Shown: positions 34,151-46,918 of the stretch, one piece after another
Position numbering within the stretch: position 1 is the stretch's first letter
Layout of the letters: every line of letters begins with the position of its first letter
Assembly (NCBI GenBank): GCA_943736015.1
Contig: OX031061.1
Coordinates: 15,757,290-15,821,289 of the forward strand
Reading direction: 5' to 3'
Source of the DNA: Tridacna crocea
Taxonomy: Eukaryota > Mollusca > Bivalvia > Cardiida > Cardiidae
Length of the DNA stretch: 64,000 nucleotides
Notes under the pieces: generated by a model
The model's input: the letters and a program-made list of their open reading frames with translations, nothing else
Databases searched by the model: none
What the model was told of the DNA's origin: nothing
Program-made: the position numbers and the translations under genes

Positions 34151-34605
34151 GACTTTTACTGGTGACCTTTAGAAGATTGTTTGGCAAAATAATGATTTGT
34201 TTCCAATGTTTCAATACAGCAGAAAATAGGCTATGGTCATCTCAAAGATTCATCAAAGTTCATAACTTTGCTGAATCAAGAAGATATATTGTATTGTATG
34301 AAGCCCCCGAACTTTGCACGTTTTGTAAATATCCTTGGAGTAGATTAGGTCAAGCATATCTAAATTTCTTACCGGGAATTCATCATCAGCAGAACAATAG
34401 GAATGAAGGGATATTTTTTCTAGAATTTCATGAAGGGAAATAGTCATAAGAACACGATAAGTAGTCTGTCTGCTATATTGTACATGTGTTTATTGTGGTT
34501 GTTTTGGAGCCCCTAGCAACAGTAACTAAGAGGATCGGGTTATCTTATCACTGCAGATCCATGTCTACTTTTTATGTGTTAATCCTAATCCTGCTAAACA
34601 TAAGA

Positions 34606-34833
34606 TAACCCTTTACCAAACGACAAAATTTTAGACTTGTCCAAATTGAAAGCATTTGCAGACGACAAAACAAACGTGACTAAAGAACTGAAATTTGTTT
34701 TTGATAGGGTAGAAAACATTTTTGGAAAGGGAGAAAATGCTGGTTACCAGCTTTTTCTCCTCTTCCCACAATGTTTTCAAAAGGTTTCTTTCACATGGGT
34801 GTTTAAAATCGGGATTGTGTGGTAAAGGGTTAA
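34606..34833 (+). mobile_element. Hairpin repeat family P, copy 8 (best preserved ends)
   Basis: Begins TAACCCTTTACCAAACGACA and ends TTGTGTGGTAAAGGGTTA, giving terminal inverted repeats of about 14 bases. The palindromic core is at about 34710-34783. About 228 bp, non-coding. Confidence 0.85.
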
Positions 34834-35460
34834 ATGAAACTCCCAAGTCGATGGTAAAATCTCAAATGTTGCTACATGTATTTCAAAAATTTTTAGGAGG
34901 ACAAGTACCCATATAGCCTTATCAGACATTGTACATCCAAGATCAAAATGCACGTTCTGTACTACCTGATCGTCATCTACACTGTCTACAAAAGAGTATT
35001 TTAGTCAGGCTAAGCAGTCTCAGGGTTAAAAAAAAAAGATGATTATATACCTAACAGTGAAATCCTGAAATTTCCCAGTGTAATAAATTTTGATATCACT
35101 AGTGACGATATTAACTTTCACTCTCGCTTCCTGCCATAATTTTTTTCCATTAAGCACTTATAGATAATGTTAATTGCAAGTTCTATATTTTCAACCAGTA
35201 GTCTCGTTTTGTTCTTTTAAATTATGTATTCATCCGCACTATGTCCCTGATTTCTTATCTCTGTCCAAAGTATTGATTTTGACTTTCAAATGAAAAATTA
35301 AAAATAATAATGGTTCATTGAACTTCCGCTTCCGGTTGAGGTAGTTGAATATTTTTTTTTTCCTGGTCACAATAAAGTTGGATTTTTTGTGTTTTAAATT
35401 GGACCATATAATTCAAATTTTCTATCTAAAGCTTCATCATGAATTTATTAAAGGAAATCA
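34834..35460. other. No gene recognised
   Basis: AT-rich; a weak hairpin of the 15946 type at about 34924-34990. Nothing else identified. Confidence 0.5.
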
Positions 35461-35655
35461 TATAACTATGACTAGATGATGATGTTTATTAGTGGTTTTA
35501 AAAGGAAAACCTTTCTTTTCCTTTGTTCGCTGGGTGAGTAGTTTTTACCCAGGTAACTTATTGCGTATAGTGACTTTACCCAGTTAACACCCGCACAACG
35601 AAATTGCGGAAAGAGACAAAGTGAATCGGACTTAGATGAGTCGCAAACATGCGTC

Positions 35656-37428
35656 ATGAAACTGTGTGCACCAGTTTACGAACGGATAAATGTTACCCCA
35701 GAAAACGTCGATCGTTTGTTTGATGAGATATGTAGATCCCCTCCCCTAACAGACTTCAACTGGCCTGTAGTGGACAGAGTGAAAAGTTTGTTCAGGAACG
35801 CTACTAAATACGATTTTGTTTCCAAAATAATTGTGGAAGCAGACGCCAAAGATGATAGACTAGATGAAATTCGGTCAATTATTTACGAGGCATGCCTAGC
35901 GTTGCCTAGTTACCCATATCCTAAAGATGTTGAGCTTAAACGCAGGAAAAAGACTAAAAAAGGTGAGCGGGTTTCGTATAAACTCGCAAATGACATTTAT
36001 TTGATCTTGTCTGCCCTGGAAAATGGTTCCTTTGAAGGAATTAAGGATATCCTAAGCCTACCTAAGTCATATAATAAAACGGACTTGAATTCTACACAGT
36101 GTGACAATGAACAAATAACTTCTTGTCTGAACGAAATTTCTCTGTTGAAAGAGGCGCTATCTAAGAGTCAAAGTGATATAATATCTTTAAAGCAAGATCG
36201 TGAAAGTTTTAAAAAGTCTATCACCGAGGATGTAAAATCTTTAAAATCAGAGTTAGCTAAACTGCGAAATGATGTTTTTGGTCAGATAGATGCTATAAGA
36301 ACTGACGTTGAAAGGATTGAAGGAAAAAAATCGTCTGGCATGGTTAGTTTAAAAAATGCAATGAAATTGGTGTCTGACGACTGCAAGTTGATCAGTGACA
36401 GTGCTGCGAGTGAAAGCAAATGTATCCGCGATACAATTACTTCCTTGAGTAAAAAGGTTGACAAACAATTTCAAATACTGGATTCTAAAATATCGGATTT
36501 GAGCAAAACGTGTAACAAAGACTCGCCGCATAATACCGAAATGTGTGTCAATGATTCATCAAATAAAAAGTCTTCTGATCCAAGGAAGAACACTGTTTGT
36601 CAGTCTGTATCATATAAAGAGGTACTCACGGGAGAAAGGTCAAATCAAGAAAATCCCGTGCAGGACAAGGATCACAGTTGCTCTGTAAACTCTTCAATCA
36701 ACCGTGACCCCATAGAGCAGACAAAACATGGACGCGCGCAACAGTTAGCTAGTTCTGCACGTGATTCGCCGCGTAACAGTTGTAACGCCCCCACAAGATC
36801 AAATGTGGCACGTGACCCCTGTGAAACGACCTACAGTTCCGGACGTGGTAGCCACAATATGGCTCAAGAAATCTCTATTATCATAACCAACAGGAAAGGC
36901 GTTCAGCCGAAATACGCAGAATCGGAAAAGGAGCAGAACACACAAAGTAGAAGCAGAGAGCGCTACGGATACCCGACTTCTGATATTGCTTGTGATGATG
37001 ATTATGATGACGATGATTTTACAGAATTTGTGATCAAAAAGACAAAGCGTTTCTATCTAGGTGGTTTCAGATCATCCATAAAAAGTCAAAAACTAGTAAA
37101 TTATGTGACAAATAGAAGCTTAAAAGTTACTATGATAAGGGTATTTGGTCTAGGTTCAGGTAGATCTGTTACAATTAGGCTAAATGTTGAAGCCGAGAAC
37201 TCGGGTAAACTGTTAGAGTCGGGATTTTGGCCTAGAGGTGTGATATGCAGACCATGGATCTCTAAAAAACAATACATGAAAAAATTTCACTCCAATAATG
37301 GTGCTTTAGACATTGATCAAGAGGATGAGGATTTTAGCGCAGATATTGCTTACAATGGCCGAAAGAGAAAAAATAGGTTCAACGCCCCGACATTCCGATC
37401 AGAACGTAACGGCTATGATCAGCATTAG
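35656..37428 (+). CDS. LINE ORF1 protein
   Basis: 590 codons, intact. The N-terminal 120 residues are mixed charge. A long coiled coil follows at about residues 150-290 (heptad-like Leu/Ile spacing), then a Ser/Asn-rich linker and a compact C-terminal RRM-like region at about 455-540 (FYLGGFRSS... TMIRVFGLGSGRSVTIRLNV). That arrangement fits ORF1 RNA-binding chaperones that coat LINE RNA. No zinc knuckle. ORF2 begins 227 bp downstream. It remains open although ORF2 is broken. The function is inferred from position and layout. Confidence 0.75.
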   Translation: MKLCAPVYERINVTPENVDRLFDEICRSPPLTDFNWPVVDRVKSLFRNATKYDFVSKIIVEADAKDDRLDEIRSIIYEACLALPSYPYPKDVELKRRKKTKKGERVSYKLANDIYLILSALENGSFEGIKDILSLPKSYNKTDLNSTQCDNEQITSCLNEISLLKEALSKSQSDIISLKQDRESFKKSITEDVKSLKSELAKLRNDVFGQIDAIRTDVERIEGKKSSGMVSLKNAMKLVSDDCKLISDSAASESKCIRDTITSLSKKVDKQFQILDSKISDLSKTCNKDSPHNTEMCVNDSSNKKSSDPRKNTVCQSVSYKEVLTGERSNQENPVQDKDHSCSVNSSINRDPIEQTKHGRAQQLASSARDSPRNSCNAPTRSNVARDPCETTYSSGRGSHNMAQEISIIITNRKGVQPKYAESEKEQNTQSRSRERYGYPTSDIACDDDYDDDDFTEFVIKKTKRFYLGGFRSSIKSQKLVNYVTNRSLKVTMIRVFGLGSGRSVTIRLNVEAENSGKLLESGFWPRGVICRPWISKKQYMKKFHSNNGALDIDQEDEDFSADIAYNGRKRKNRFNAPTFRSERNGYDQH

Positions 37429-37654
37429 AGCTATAGCAATTACTATAGCGGTGATGCTGATTATGGAGTTGACTCATATGACAGACATGACAATTATAAA
37501 AGTTATGAGGACAGTAATCATTACTATCGTCATGGTAGATATGATTATTAGTACAATTATTTTAAAGGGCAACAACTCTGTCAAAAGTTAGATAACTGCT
37601 CATATGAAAATTTTATTTTACATTGTGTATGCTTATTTTCAATTATTTCACATC

Positions 37655-38329
37655 ATGTCCACCATTCATGTATGCTCTTGGAATGCCACCGGCTTAATGT
37701 GAAGTGCACTATATCTCAGTGATCTGCTTGATTCCGAAATCATTGATATATGCGGAATATCTGAACATTGGTTATATCAAACCGATCTGCATTTTCTTAA
37801 TAGCATAAACCCGAACTATACAAGCTTGGGTATATGCGATTCAGATTTAAATGTATATCGAAATAGAAGCGTCGGTAAAGGAGGTGTAGCCTTATTGTGG
37901 AAAAAGAAGCTAAATCAATCAATTTCTCCACTTTGCATTGAAAGTGACAAAATAGTAGGTATACAGTTGCAATTATCACGTGACACCTTTGTGTATATTT
38001 TACAAGTATATTTACCATGCTCTAATCACAGAATAGAGCAATTTCGTGAGCATATTGAGCAACTGTTCAATTTAATTAGTATGCTATCACAGCTAGGGTC
38101 AGTTATAGTAATGGGCGACTTTAATGCCCATTTAAATGGCTCCAGGTACATTAGACAGATCGATAGGAGAGGTCAAGATCTCTACGACCTGATGTCTCAA
38201 GTCGGCATGTTTAATGTCACGACTTCATCCTTATGTGAAGGAACGAGTACTAGCTACGTTTCTTATGATAAACGTCACGAATCACTCATTGACCATGTAT
38301 TTATTACCGCTGACTTAGTTCATTCTATT
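37655..38329 (+). pseudogene. LINE ORF2, endonuclease domain
   Basis: Opens MSTIHVCSWNATGLM and then hits TGA at 37700-37702. The same frame continues with the metal-binding Glu of GISEHW, the MGDFNAH motif and LIDHVFI, all hallmarks of an APE-type endonuclease that nicks target DNA. At 38329 the frame is cut by an insertion and resumes exactly in frame at 40603. The open frame from 37826 to 38572 therefore ends in foreign sequence. Confidence 0.85.
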
Positions 38330-40602
38330 TTTAGGCCAGGGAATCCCTCTCAAGGGATTCCCTTGCCTATAGGGATCGTAAGCTGCCTATTCAGACAAAA
38401 ATGTTGGACGGTGTGTCCACTCTATATCGCTGAGTCCGCCAAAACAACTAGTTTCCCAAGTATATATACAGAGATTGCTTATCACACCTGTGTAAATGTT
38501 TTCCTTTCCTCAAAGCTTTCATCTGCAAAACGCCATGGAATTGCAAGGGTATTACAATCCTTTAATAACTGACGAGTGTGTGTTTTTTATCCCGTTTTTG
38601 TCATTAACACTGACCTAATAAAGGCGTAACCTAATGAACTTAGCTTTATCCGGCAGTTGTGTATTCCTACGCGCTACATACGGTTAATATCTATAACGCT
38701 CTCTCTTGCACTCCGGATCATTCACATTCAGGTATGGTGAGATTAACGAACGACGACTCTGCTCGGAGTTTGTCTATAACGTTGTGTTGACATTTGAACA
38801 TATGTGTCACAAAACGCGTCTCCGCTAAAATGCGATTGTAAATAAAGCAAACTACATATAGAATATTGGCCCGTGTTATGTTTATCACTCTAAATCTAGG
38901 GTACTTCAGCGGAATGCTGGAGTAATCGGCCCCTGGAGAAATCGTCCCCGACTGCTTGGCCTGTGTTATGTTTATCACTCCGGAGAAATCGTCCCCTTGG
39001 AGACGATTTTTTTGGTGAAATCGTCACGAAATAAAATTTTAGAAAAATCGACCCCAACATCAAATTTCATCCATATCGTTAATCAAGTTGTCTATAAAAA
39101 TATTTTTGAAATTTCATTGTTTTTAGTATATACATTATGTGTATTAGTTACCTTTATCCAAGAGTTATTTGGTAGTTTTGTCATTGTTTATACTGCCTTT
39201 TTCACACTGATAGGATGTATTTCACACCTTTTACACCTGTCACAAATAGATTACACCTGTGTGATTCTTAAAAATGTCTTTGATTGACTTTGATTTGAAA
39301 CCAAATAAATGCTTATAATTTTTTTCTGTAGTCGTTCGCTTGTCATTTAATGTATTTTTTTTATCTCTCTCTCTCTCTACTAGTGTCATATGACATACCT
39401 GTGACCAATACCATTTAGCAGGGGCATCAGTGTCTCTGACACACATATTTCTAGTGTTCACTAGGGCTTGTGTGCATCCGAATATTTCCGGTCCATAACT
39501 TCTACAATTGTGGATGGATTTCAAAATAATTTTGCACAATTGACCTCCCTCACGGTTAGATGTGCCATTTGAAACATCTGTTCAAGTAGGTTCAAGATCA
39601 AGGCCTCATTGAAGGCCAATTTTTCGTCCGAACCCTAACTCCTACATTTTTGGATAGATTCCGATATAAATTAGCATAATGCATTGTTCTCCATCATGAG
39701 TAGAAGTTCCCTTTGAAACATTTATTCAGGTCCAGGGTCTAGGTCAAGCTTGAGAGTCAAGTGTTCGCGGGCTGGACAACGATTATGAATTAGGATTAAC
39801 GTCTTTTTATATCATGTAGATACTAGTAAGTATCAAAGCTCAAGTCACTGTGACTTGTCCGTAACATAGGCAAGTAAAATAGGAAAACCGAGCCTAATCG
39901 TTTTCCCAAAACTATCCAATCTTTTCACAGTATTTTATCGAGAAAATATTTTGGCTAAAAGAAAATTCGCTTGTAACAAGCAATTCCTCCCAATTTCCCC
40001 AAAATCTTACTTTTCAATATACACGAAGAACTACTTTGGATTTTCATCTACAACTTCCTTCAAATATGACCATTTCAAAATTTCGTCAACTTGTGGAAGG
40101 TAGAGACAACATGACCAACTGCCGTATCACTCCAATCTTTATTATTCATTACATTTTACCTTGATATCTATCTTACATGTATTTTCCTTGAAATCAATAA
40201 GAATAAATATGTTTTTGCGTAATAAATGTAAAAATGTCATTCAGGACTACAAGACATCACATGTCTCACAAAATTTAGATAACCAAAGTTGGTATTGCAC
40301 CAATTGAATACGGTTCAATTTTGACTTGGGATTGTTTACAAGCACGACAAATTAATAAGTATTCTAAGCCATTATCAAGCACCGCATAACTGTGAGCACA
40401 TGCCTAGCTCTAGCTTAATTAGTTTCTGGCTGGTGCTTTCTAGTATCAGTTCAAAATTTCCTGATAAAACCAAGAATTCCAGGGGCTTAGTGGAATCCGC
40501 TTGTATCCCTGTCCGTCTACCTGTTTGTATTAATTAGAATGACCTCATGTGTTGTTTTGTATCCTCAATTTCCTGGCCTCCAGTACTATCAGTACTTTAA
40601 TT
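38330..40602. mobile_element. 2.27-kb insertion within the LINE, unclassified
   Basis: Removing it rejoins the endonuclease reading frame without a gap, with ATT on both sides (38327-38329 and 40600-40602) as a candidate 3-bp target duplication. Near its left end a perfect 10-bp hairpin GGGAATCCCT-CTCA-AGGGATTCCC occurs (about 38340-38363). The interior has no recognised protein, only a CT simple repeat at about 39365-39379. No clear terminal inverted repeat. Confidence 0.7.
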
Positions 40603-42811
40603 TCATGTCGTATCCTTGATGATGACTGTTTGAATGTATCGTGTCACCGTCCAACATGTATTAAGCTTAGACCAAGTGCGTTTCAGCATCCTGGTCATGT
40701 CGAACACATGAACAAACCTGTTAAATGGCGCAAAGTATCTGAAGCTCAAAAATGTGATTTTCAAGTCTCCCTCAGTGATAGTCTTAAAAGCAAAGTAGAT
40801 GCAATACCTACTGAAAGTATCCCCATTTTATAGATAAGCTTTACCACTGCATCGTAATGTGTATCAATGATGCGTCCGATGCGGAACTTCCGCACTCGTG
40901 CTATCGTCCTTATCTTAAGCCGTATTGGTCTACCGATTTACGGAAGTACCATACGACTATGAGAAAAAAGCGCAAGGATTGGAGTTTAGCCGATAGGCCT
41001 AGGGGTGATGTTTTTATCGTATATAGAGAGTACAAGGTGGCTAAACGTGTTTTTCGAAGGATGCATAGATTAGCTAGTACCAGGTACCTACAACAAATAA
41101 ATGCTGATATTGACAATGCAGCGGGTATTGACTCTCCGTTATTTTGGCGATTATTTAATTCAAAACAAACCAAACACAAAATATGTCAAATGGAATTAAG
41201 TTCGAACATTCCGTGTTTCGAAATTCGTCTGAAATTTGTCGTGAATGGGGTGCTCATTTTGCTAATCTCTACTCTGACACTGACAGTGAATCATATGATC
41301 AAACGCACTGCGATTACGTCACACAATGTGTCTCTAGAATCGACAGTGAAGCTACGGTGGTCAATGATGACCATATTTCAGAAGACGAAGTGTCGTCTGC
41401 TTTATTGTCGTTAAATTTCGGCAAAATGTGCGGGGTAGATAATGTCAGTAACGAACATCTTATCCACGGAGGTTTATTGTTGAAACACTATCTTACATTT
41501 TTATTTGATTTAATGTATTGTTTTAACCATGTACCTACAGCACTTAAACGTGGACTCATCTTAACATCGTATAAAGGAGGTGGTAAGCCCAAAAACGAAG
41601 CAAATAGCTATAGAGCTATAACCCTTTCCTCGTCCATTTTGAAATTATTTAAGAAGGTTTTACTAGGGCGTTTACAAACGTCAATTAATAAACCGTTACA
41701 TGACCTTCAGGGCGGCTTTCAACCTAATATGGGCAGTCCTATGACTTCGTTCATTTTAACAGAAAGCATAAGTTACTGCAAAGATAAACACAGTAAATAA
41801 TTTACTTGTTTTCTAGACGCGCGACAGGCATTTAATCGTGTTTGGCACGATGGTCTGATCTTCAAGCTGCATAATTTAGGTATTTGTACGAAACTTTTAA
41901 AAGTTGTTATTTCCATGCACAGGGATATGTTTAGTAAAGTCATGTACAAAGGATATTTCTCCGATTGGTTCCCTGTTTTACAAGGGACCCGACAAGCAGG
42001 GGTCTGGTCCCCTTTTCTTTATTTAGTCTACATTGACGCGTTGATTTGCGAATTAGTATGTAGCAATTTCGGATTTCAAATAGAAGGACTTAGTCTTTGT
42101 GCGCCATCATTTGCAGACGATATGGCTCTTTTATCACTGTCATGTAAAGCCTTGCAGAAGATGATAAATACTTGTTTTAATTATTCAAAATTATGGAGGT
42201 TCCAATACAACCCAACGAAATGCTCAGTTGTTGTTTTTAACGAAACCAAACGTTCTTTCCAGAAAAGATCACGTTCCTGGGTAATAGGAACATATGAAAT
42301 AATGGAACTTGAGAAAGTCAATCATCTTGGCATTTTTTATGACAAATAATCATCATCGTCTACAGTTGTAAAACACTATGATCGCAAATTAAGGGGTTCT
42401 TTCTTTGGGCTAATAAAAGAGGGTCTACGTAGAAACGGACTTAATCCAATTACAAGCTTCAAGATATATAAATCTATTGTATTGCCAAGGGCTCTTTTTG
42501 GATCTGAAATGCTGCAGACCCTATCGGACCGAGACACTTTAACCCTTGAAAGGTCACATAGACTGTGTTTGAAGCAAATACAGGGTCTTCGAAACAGGTC
42601 ACGTACAGACGTAGTTCTTGGCTTAGTTGGCGCTTTACCTATTCCAGCGTATATTGAACAAAGAAAAATGAATCTCTTTGGTCAATTATGTCGGTTACAA
42701 AGGGACTGTGCGGCTAAAAAATTATTTCTTTATCGCCTCTGTTCTTTTTTCAATAACGCTTCTTCTCAAGGTTTTGTCCCTGACATTGTAAATATTTTTT
42801 ACGAAATATGA
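40603..42811 (+). pseudogene. LINE ORF2, end of endonuclease and reverse transcriptase
   Basis: Starts SCRILDDD in frame with the upstream half. Frameshifts fall near 40833-40857 and 41185, with in-frame stops at 41798 and 42347. Recognisable reverse transcriptase boxes are CGVDNVSNEHL, NSYRAITLSSSILKLF, LQGGFQ, FLDARQAFNRVW (catalytic Asp), QGTRQAGVWSPFLY and FADDMALL (the catalytic FADD). It would copy LINE RNA at the nicked target. Degraded coding sequence may run on to about 43350. Confidence 0.88.
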
Positions 42812-43499
42812 TTTACTGTACTTGTTGGATAATTACAGGAATTTTGGTGTATTTCCAGAAAACAGGTCTGGAAGCATTACTTTTGGCCAAAAATAATAAG
42901 TTATTTTGTCAATGAGTGGGAGTTAAGGACCTCGTCACCGGAGTTTGCATTATACAGACAAATTCAAGTCCACTTTTCCTTCAGCCCATTATGGTGCTTT
43001 GCTCGTAGCCATCCAGGTCTCCTTAATGCATGTTTTTCAGTTGCGCAACTACTTGCGTACCTTCCGCTTTTAAACTCTTGTCTGCTCCCGCTGCGAGAAG
43101 GATGATATAACTTAAAACATCACTGAACACAATATTAACAGAATGTGAAACTGTAAATGGTTGCAGAATATTTTTTTATCGAACTATATACAATAGTTTT
43201 GGTGCAGCTGTACTTAACTACTTGAGGGCATTACACAGTAATAATTATGTTAAGGCTCTCTTTGAACTGGATGAAAATCTAGAGCTCATCTTGGGTATAA
43301 ACATTGATTACTTTTATCATAAAAATGTTAATTTTTTACATGTAATTTGGAGGTGTTTCAGCATTAACTATATATCTGCATGAAGTACTATATAGCAGTC
43401 ATCAGTGTAATGTTACTCACAGTCAGGGCTTGTGTATATTTTGCTATCCCTTTGAGTTAACTTTTCTTTTCGTTTCGGTTAAGTTTCCTACGTTGAAAG

Positions 43500-43501
<2 letters not shown>

Positions 43502-43579
<78 letters not shown>

Positions 43580-43640
43580 CATATATATCTCTCTATCTCT
43601 CTCTCTCTCTCTCTCTCTCCACTGCTTTTTTTTTTTTTTT
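43502..43640. repeat. Microsatellite (TA)n(CT)n and poly-T in LINE 3' region
   Basis: About 18 TA units, then two long CT tracts and a T run of about 20. The open frame across it is low-complexity and not a gene. Confidence 0.95.
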
Positions 43641-43770
43641 TTTGGGTAAACTAAATGTTCATTAGTAGTTGTATGTTCGTTGCATTCTTGTATTGTAACC
43701 TTGTATTATTGCTTTGTATCATTTATTTATATCTTCAAACATGGAGGAAATAAAGAGTAATAAATAATAA

Positions 43771-44390
43771 CCCGTTTTTTCAACTCCTAACAACGCATCC
43801 TCGTGAGATATTTTTCATATGAAAAATAACCAGTTGATTATTCTCGCTCTGTTGAACAATTTCCATAATTTAGTGAATTTGCAAAACAAAAATGAAACTG
43901 ATCTGTACAGCAATCATTCACTTAAATTATCCAAAACAGTTTTCCAACTTCCATTAACATTTAATCTCGTCAGGTAACCACACAATAGGAAAACTATTTG
44001 CCCATATAAATATAAACATTGACACAGGAAAAACCTAAGAGATCATTACAACTGGGGGGTTGGATCATTACAACTGGGGGGTTGAATCTGTGTGTAAAAC
44101 GACACTCTTTAAATGTTTCAGAGGAAAACCTCTATGATAATGAACATGCACAAATGGAGGGATTTAATATCTGAATTAAAAGTTTACACTAGTAATCTGA
44201 GAGGTAAATTATTGAAATAGAGAAATGTTTTTAGCAGTAATATGAATCAAAGTGCTGTCAGCACTGTAATCGGTCGACACAGAATAAATATGTACAATCG
44301 TTTGAAATCAGAAATCAAATGGCATTTGTCAGTATGGGATGAAGGAGTGGTCTCCCGTAACAATTTATAATATGAAAAAAGGCAAAGACT
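43771..44390. other. No gene; short 22-bp tandem pair
   Basis: GATCATTACAACTGGGGGGT recurs at 44041 and 44063. Otherwise unrecognised. Confidence 0.55.
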
Positions 44391-44620
44391 TAACTCTTTA
44401 CCACACGAGAAAATTTTAGATTGGTCCAAATTGAAAGAATTTGCAGACGACAAAATAAAGATTACTGAAAACTTGAAATTTGTTCTGGGAAGGATAGAAA
44501 ACACTGAAGGAAAAGGAGAAAATGCTGGTTACCAGCATTTTCTCCTTTTCCCACAGTGTTTTCAAAAGGCTTTTTTCTCAGGGGCGTCAAAAGTAGGGAT
44601 TGAGTGGTAATGGGTTTTAA
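44391..44620 (+). mobile_element. Hairpin repeat family P, copy 9
   Basis: TAACTCTTTACCACACGAGA at the left, core at about 44498-44571, and GATTGAGTGGTAATGGGTTT at the right; full length. Confidence 0.8.
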
Positions 44621-45746
44621 TACGAACGACTTGAATGATTTGTGGAACAAATATTAAAAATTCAAATGACGAGCTAGATTCTAGACCTTTAAATCAAGGA
44701 ATTTTGATTTCGAAATCCGGCTTCGTTAAAACCAATTTTAAGGTTGTTAAAAGCAGAAAAGCTTGCGCCTTTTGTACACATGTGAATAAAGGGCGAACGG
44801 TCTGGGATTTCCTTGACAAAATTAAGATTGTTCTTCTGCAATTTTGGTCATTTATATCCAGACAAAAAGAGTGAATATTGGTTCACGTAATTTTAAAAAA
44901 ACATTTTACAGGGACATTTCCTCACTGCATGTAGATCTAGATCCAGGAGAGAGAGGAACACCGAAAAGACAGAAAGAAGAAATTCACGGTCACATTTTCA
45001 CAGTGCATGTAAAAACCCCTTTACTTTTCTGTAGATCTATATACGTGTCGTTCCATGGAAAGCTTCTGTCTTTCTGCAATACCACAAGTGGCCATGATCG
45101 CCAGGGAATCATGTGACTGCCACATTTTCTAGGGTTTGGTTGGTGATTAAGGTCGACTGGATTGTTCTAACCGCTACCCGAGCGCTACATCATGATCTTT
45201 CCATCTTTGGAGAATTATGATTTTTTCTGACTGATTTTTCGACATTATTTTACTTGAAGATCTGGCGGCATGTTTGTCCTTGAGTTCCTATAAATTGAAT
45301 GCATAGATTGCCACACACAGATTGTTTGTACATAGCTTTCCTTTTTCATCTTATCTGCTTTCCTACACGTCCATCGTTGAAACAGTGATCAGTGTAGAGA
45401 GAGGAATGGCTGTCGTAATGACTATAGATTTAAAATGTATCACCAATCTTAGGATAGAAATTCGCTGAATTATCGGATAGATATCCAACTTATGGTAAAA
45501 AAAAAAACTCTAACTGAGGGATGTGAGATATTATGCAGTGCAACCCGTACTTTGATGCGCAAAATTGATGTTACAAAATTGGTCTTCCTGGGAAGACTGC
45601 AAATGGCTGAATCATTAAATGTCTGAACCTGAATAGGCCTTAGTTTCATTGTCCCTGTAGATCTTACAGTAGTTGACTTTAGTAAGTCTTAATTGACCTT
45701 ATTTAATCGTAGTGTGTTAAATACGTTCAAAGACGACCAACTCACC
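44621..45746. other. No gene recognised
   Basis: About 1.1 kb. Short frames at 44635-44874 and 44844-45116 have no recognisable motif or splice support and are not called. Confidence 0.5.
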
Positions 45747-46898
45747 TTACACTACGGTCACAATGTGAAACTGTCGCCTGCCGATTTTTAGACATCGGTG
45801 GATTCTTAAAGTTACATGCCGCCGGCCGATTTTTTTACAAATGGGTGCAAGTGGTTATAAAAAACTGCCAGTAAAAAGGCCGCCTGACAGGCTCCGAGCT
45901 GTGTCAGGCAGTTTTTTAAGTTCGAGGGGTGTCGGACGTCATCAGGTTGTCGACTGGTGGCAGTTAGGCGACAGGCCGGCAGCCGCGTCAAATTTTACCT
46001 GCCACCGCCCGGCGACCTGGCGGATACTGGCCATTTACAACTGACACCTGCCGGCGATGGGGCGTTCGAACTGCCACTGGCCGGCGCCTGCCCGATAATC
46101 TGACGGTGGCAGGCTGGGTACGGGGGATATATAAACCTAGATTGCTCTCGTATCGGTATTAAGTGTTCATTAAAACCACAAGATAAATAGATATAATTTT
46201 AACATTTTTTTCCTTTCATAACTTCACTCCTAAAGGCAGCGGCAAGGGACAGGAAAAGGCGCCAGCACCAAAGCGCAAGATACCAGAGCCCAAGCCCAAG
46301 CAATACGCAAGTTTCTGAGTCGTTCTGGTGCTGTTAGAATCGCCATGATGACTAGTTTGTATTGTGAATAGCCTCGGATTTATATTAAGGCGCCCTGGAG
46401 TCTGCACTTGGCAGATCGCCGTCCTGCTACCTACCAACACAGACAGCTGCCTCCCAGCTGCTTTTCAATCTCCGCCCTGCCGCTAGCAGACATTTTGACA
46501 TCTTACGGAGGCATGTCTGTAGCATAACGGCAGCAGGCCGGATGCTGGGGAGTGGCACATAGTTCCTACCGATCGCCGGCCGAAGACTGAAGGCACTCGA
46601 ACCCCATGACGACCGAGTAAAAATCGCGCTGCAGCCCGTCTGCCGCTTGATAGCCACCGTGCGACTATGAAATGCGCCCGGCCGGCGCCCTGACGACAGA
46701 CACAATTGGAAAAAATCTGCTGGTGGCAGACAGAATTTTATCTTTTTCTTAAAATTTCAGCGGCGTCTAAAATGCCACCTGGCGCCTGCCGATTGTGCCT
46801 GCCTCTGAACTGCCACCGAGGTGCCACCAGCCGAAATGAGTGAAAACTGGCAGCTACCGCGCCGGCGGGCGGCATTTAGTGCTTTGTGATCGTACTAT
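45747..46898. mobile_element. GC-rich foldback-like element
   Basis: Both sides are GC-rich and rich in GCCGGCG, CTGCCACC and GGTGGCAG motifs, around a less GC-rich centre (46130-46430). The outer ends CACTACGGTCACAA (45750) and TTTGTGATCGTACT (46883) are roughly complementary. Frames inside have no recognised domain. Confidence 0.5.
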
Positions 46899-46918
46899 TA
46901 GTTGCGCGTACTTAGAAC

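Larger units (their letters stand above)
35500..43770 (+). mobile_element. Decayed non-LTR retrotransposon (LINE) with a nested insertion
   Basis: ORF1 (35656-37428), then ORF2 with apurinic endonuclease and reverse transcriptase in the order of jockey/CR1/I-type LINEs, then a 3' region ending in AATAAA-like ATAA repeats near 43770. The 5' end is approximate. ORF2 is split by a 2.27-kb insertion at 38330-40602 and broken by several stops and frameshifts, so the copy is dead. The clade cannot be fixed without alignment. Confidence 0.85.

Noticed and set aside
38330-38370. Helitron 3' end (hairpin followed on the minus strand by CCTAA)
   Set aside because: The required T after CTRR is absent and the other end shows no TC start; not called.
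43430-43654. 74-codon frame
   Set aside because: Translation of TA/CT microsatellite and poly-T.
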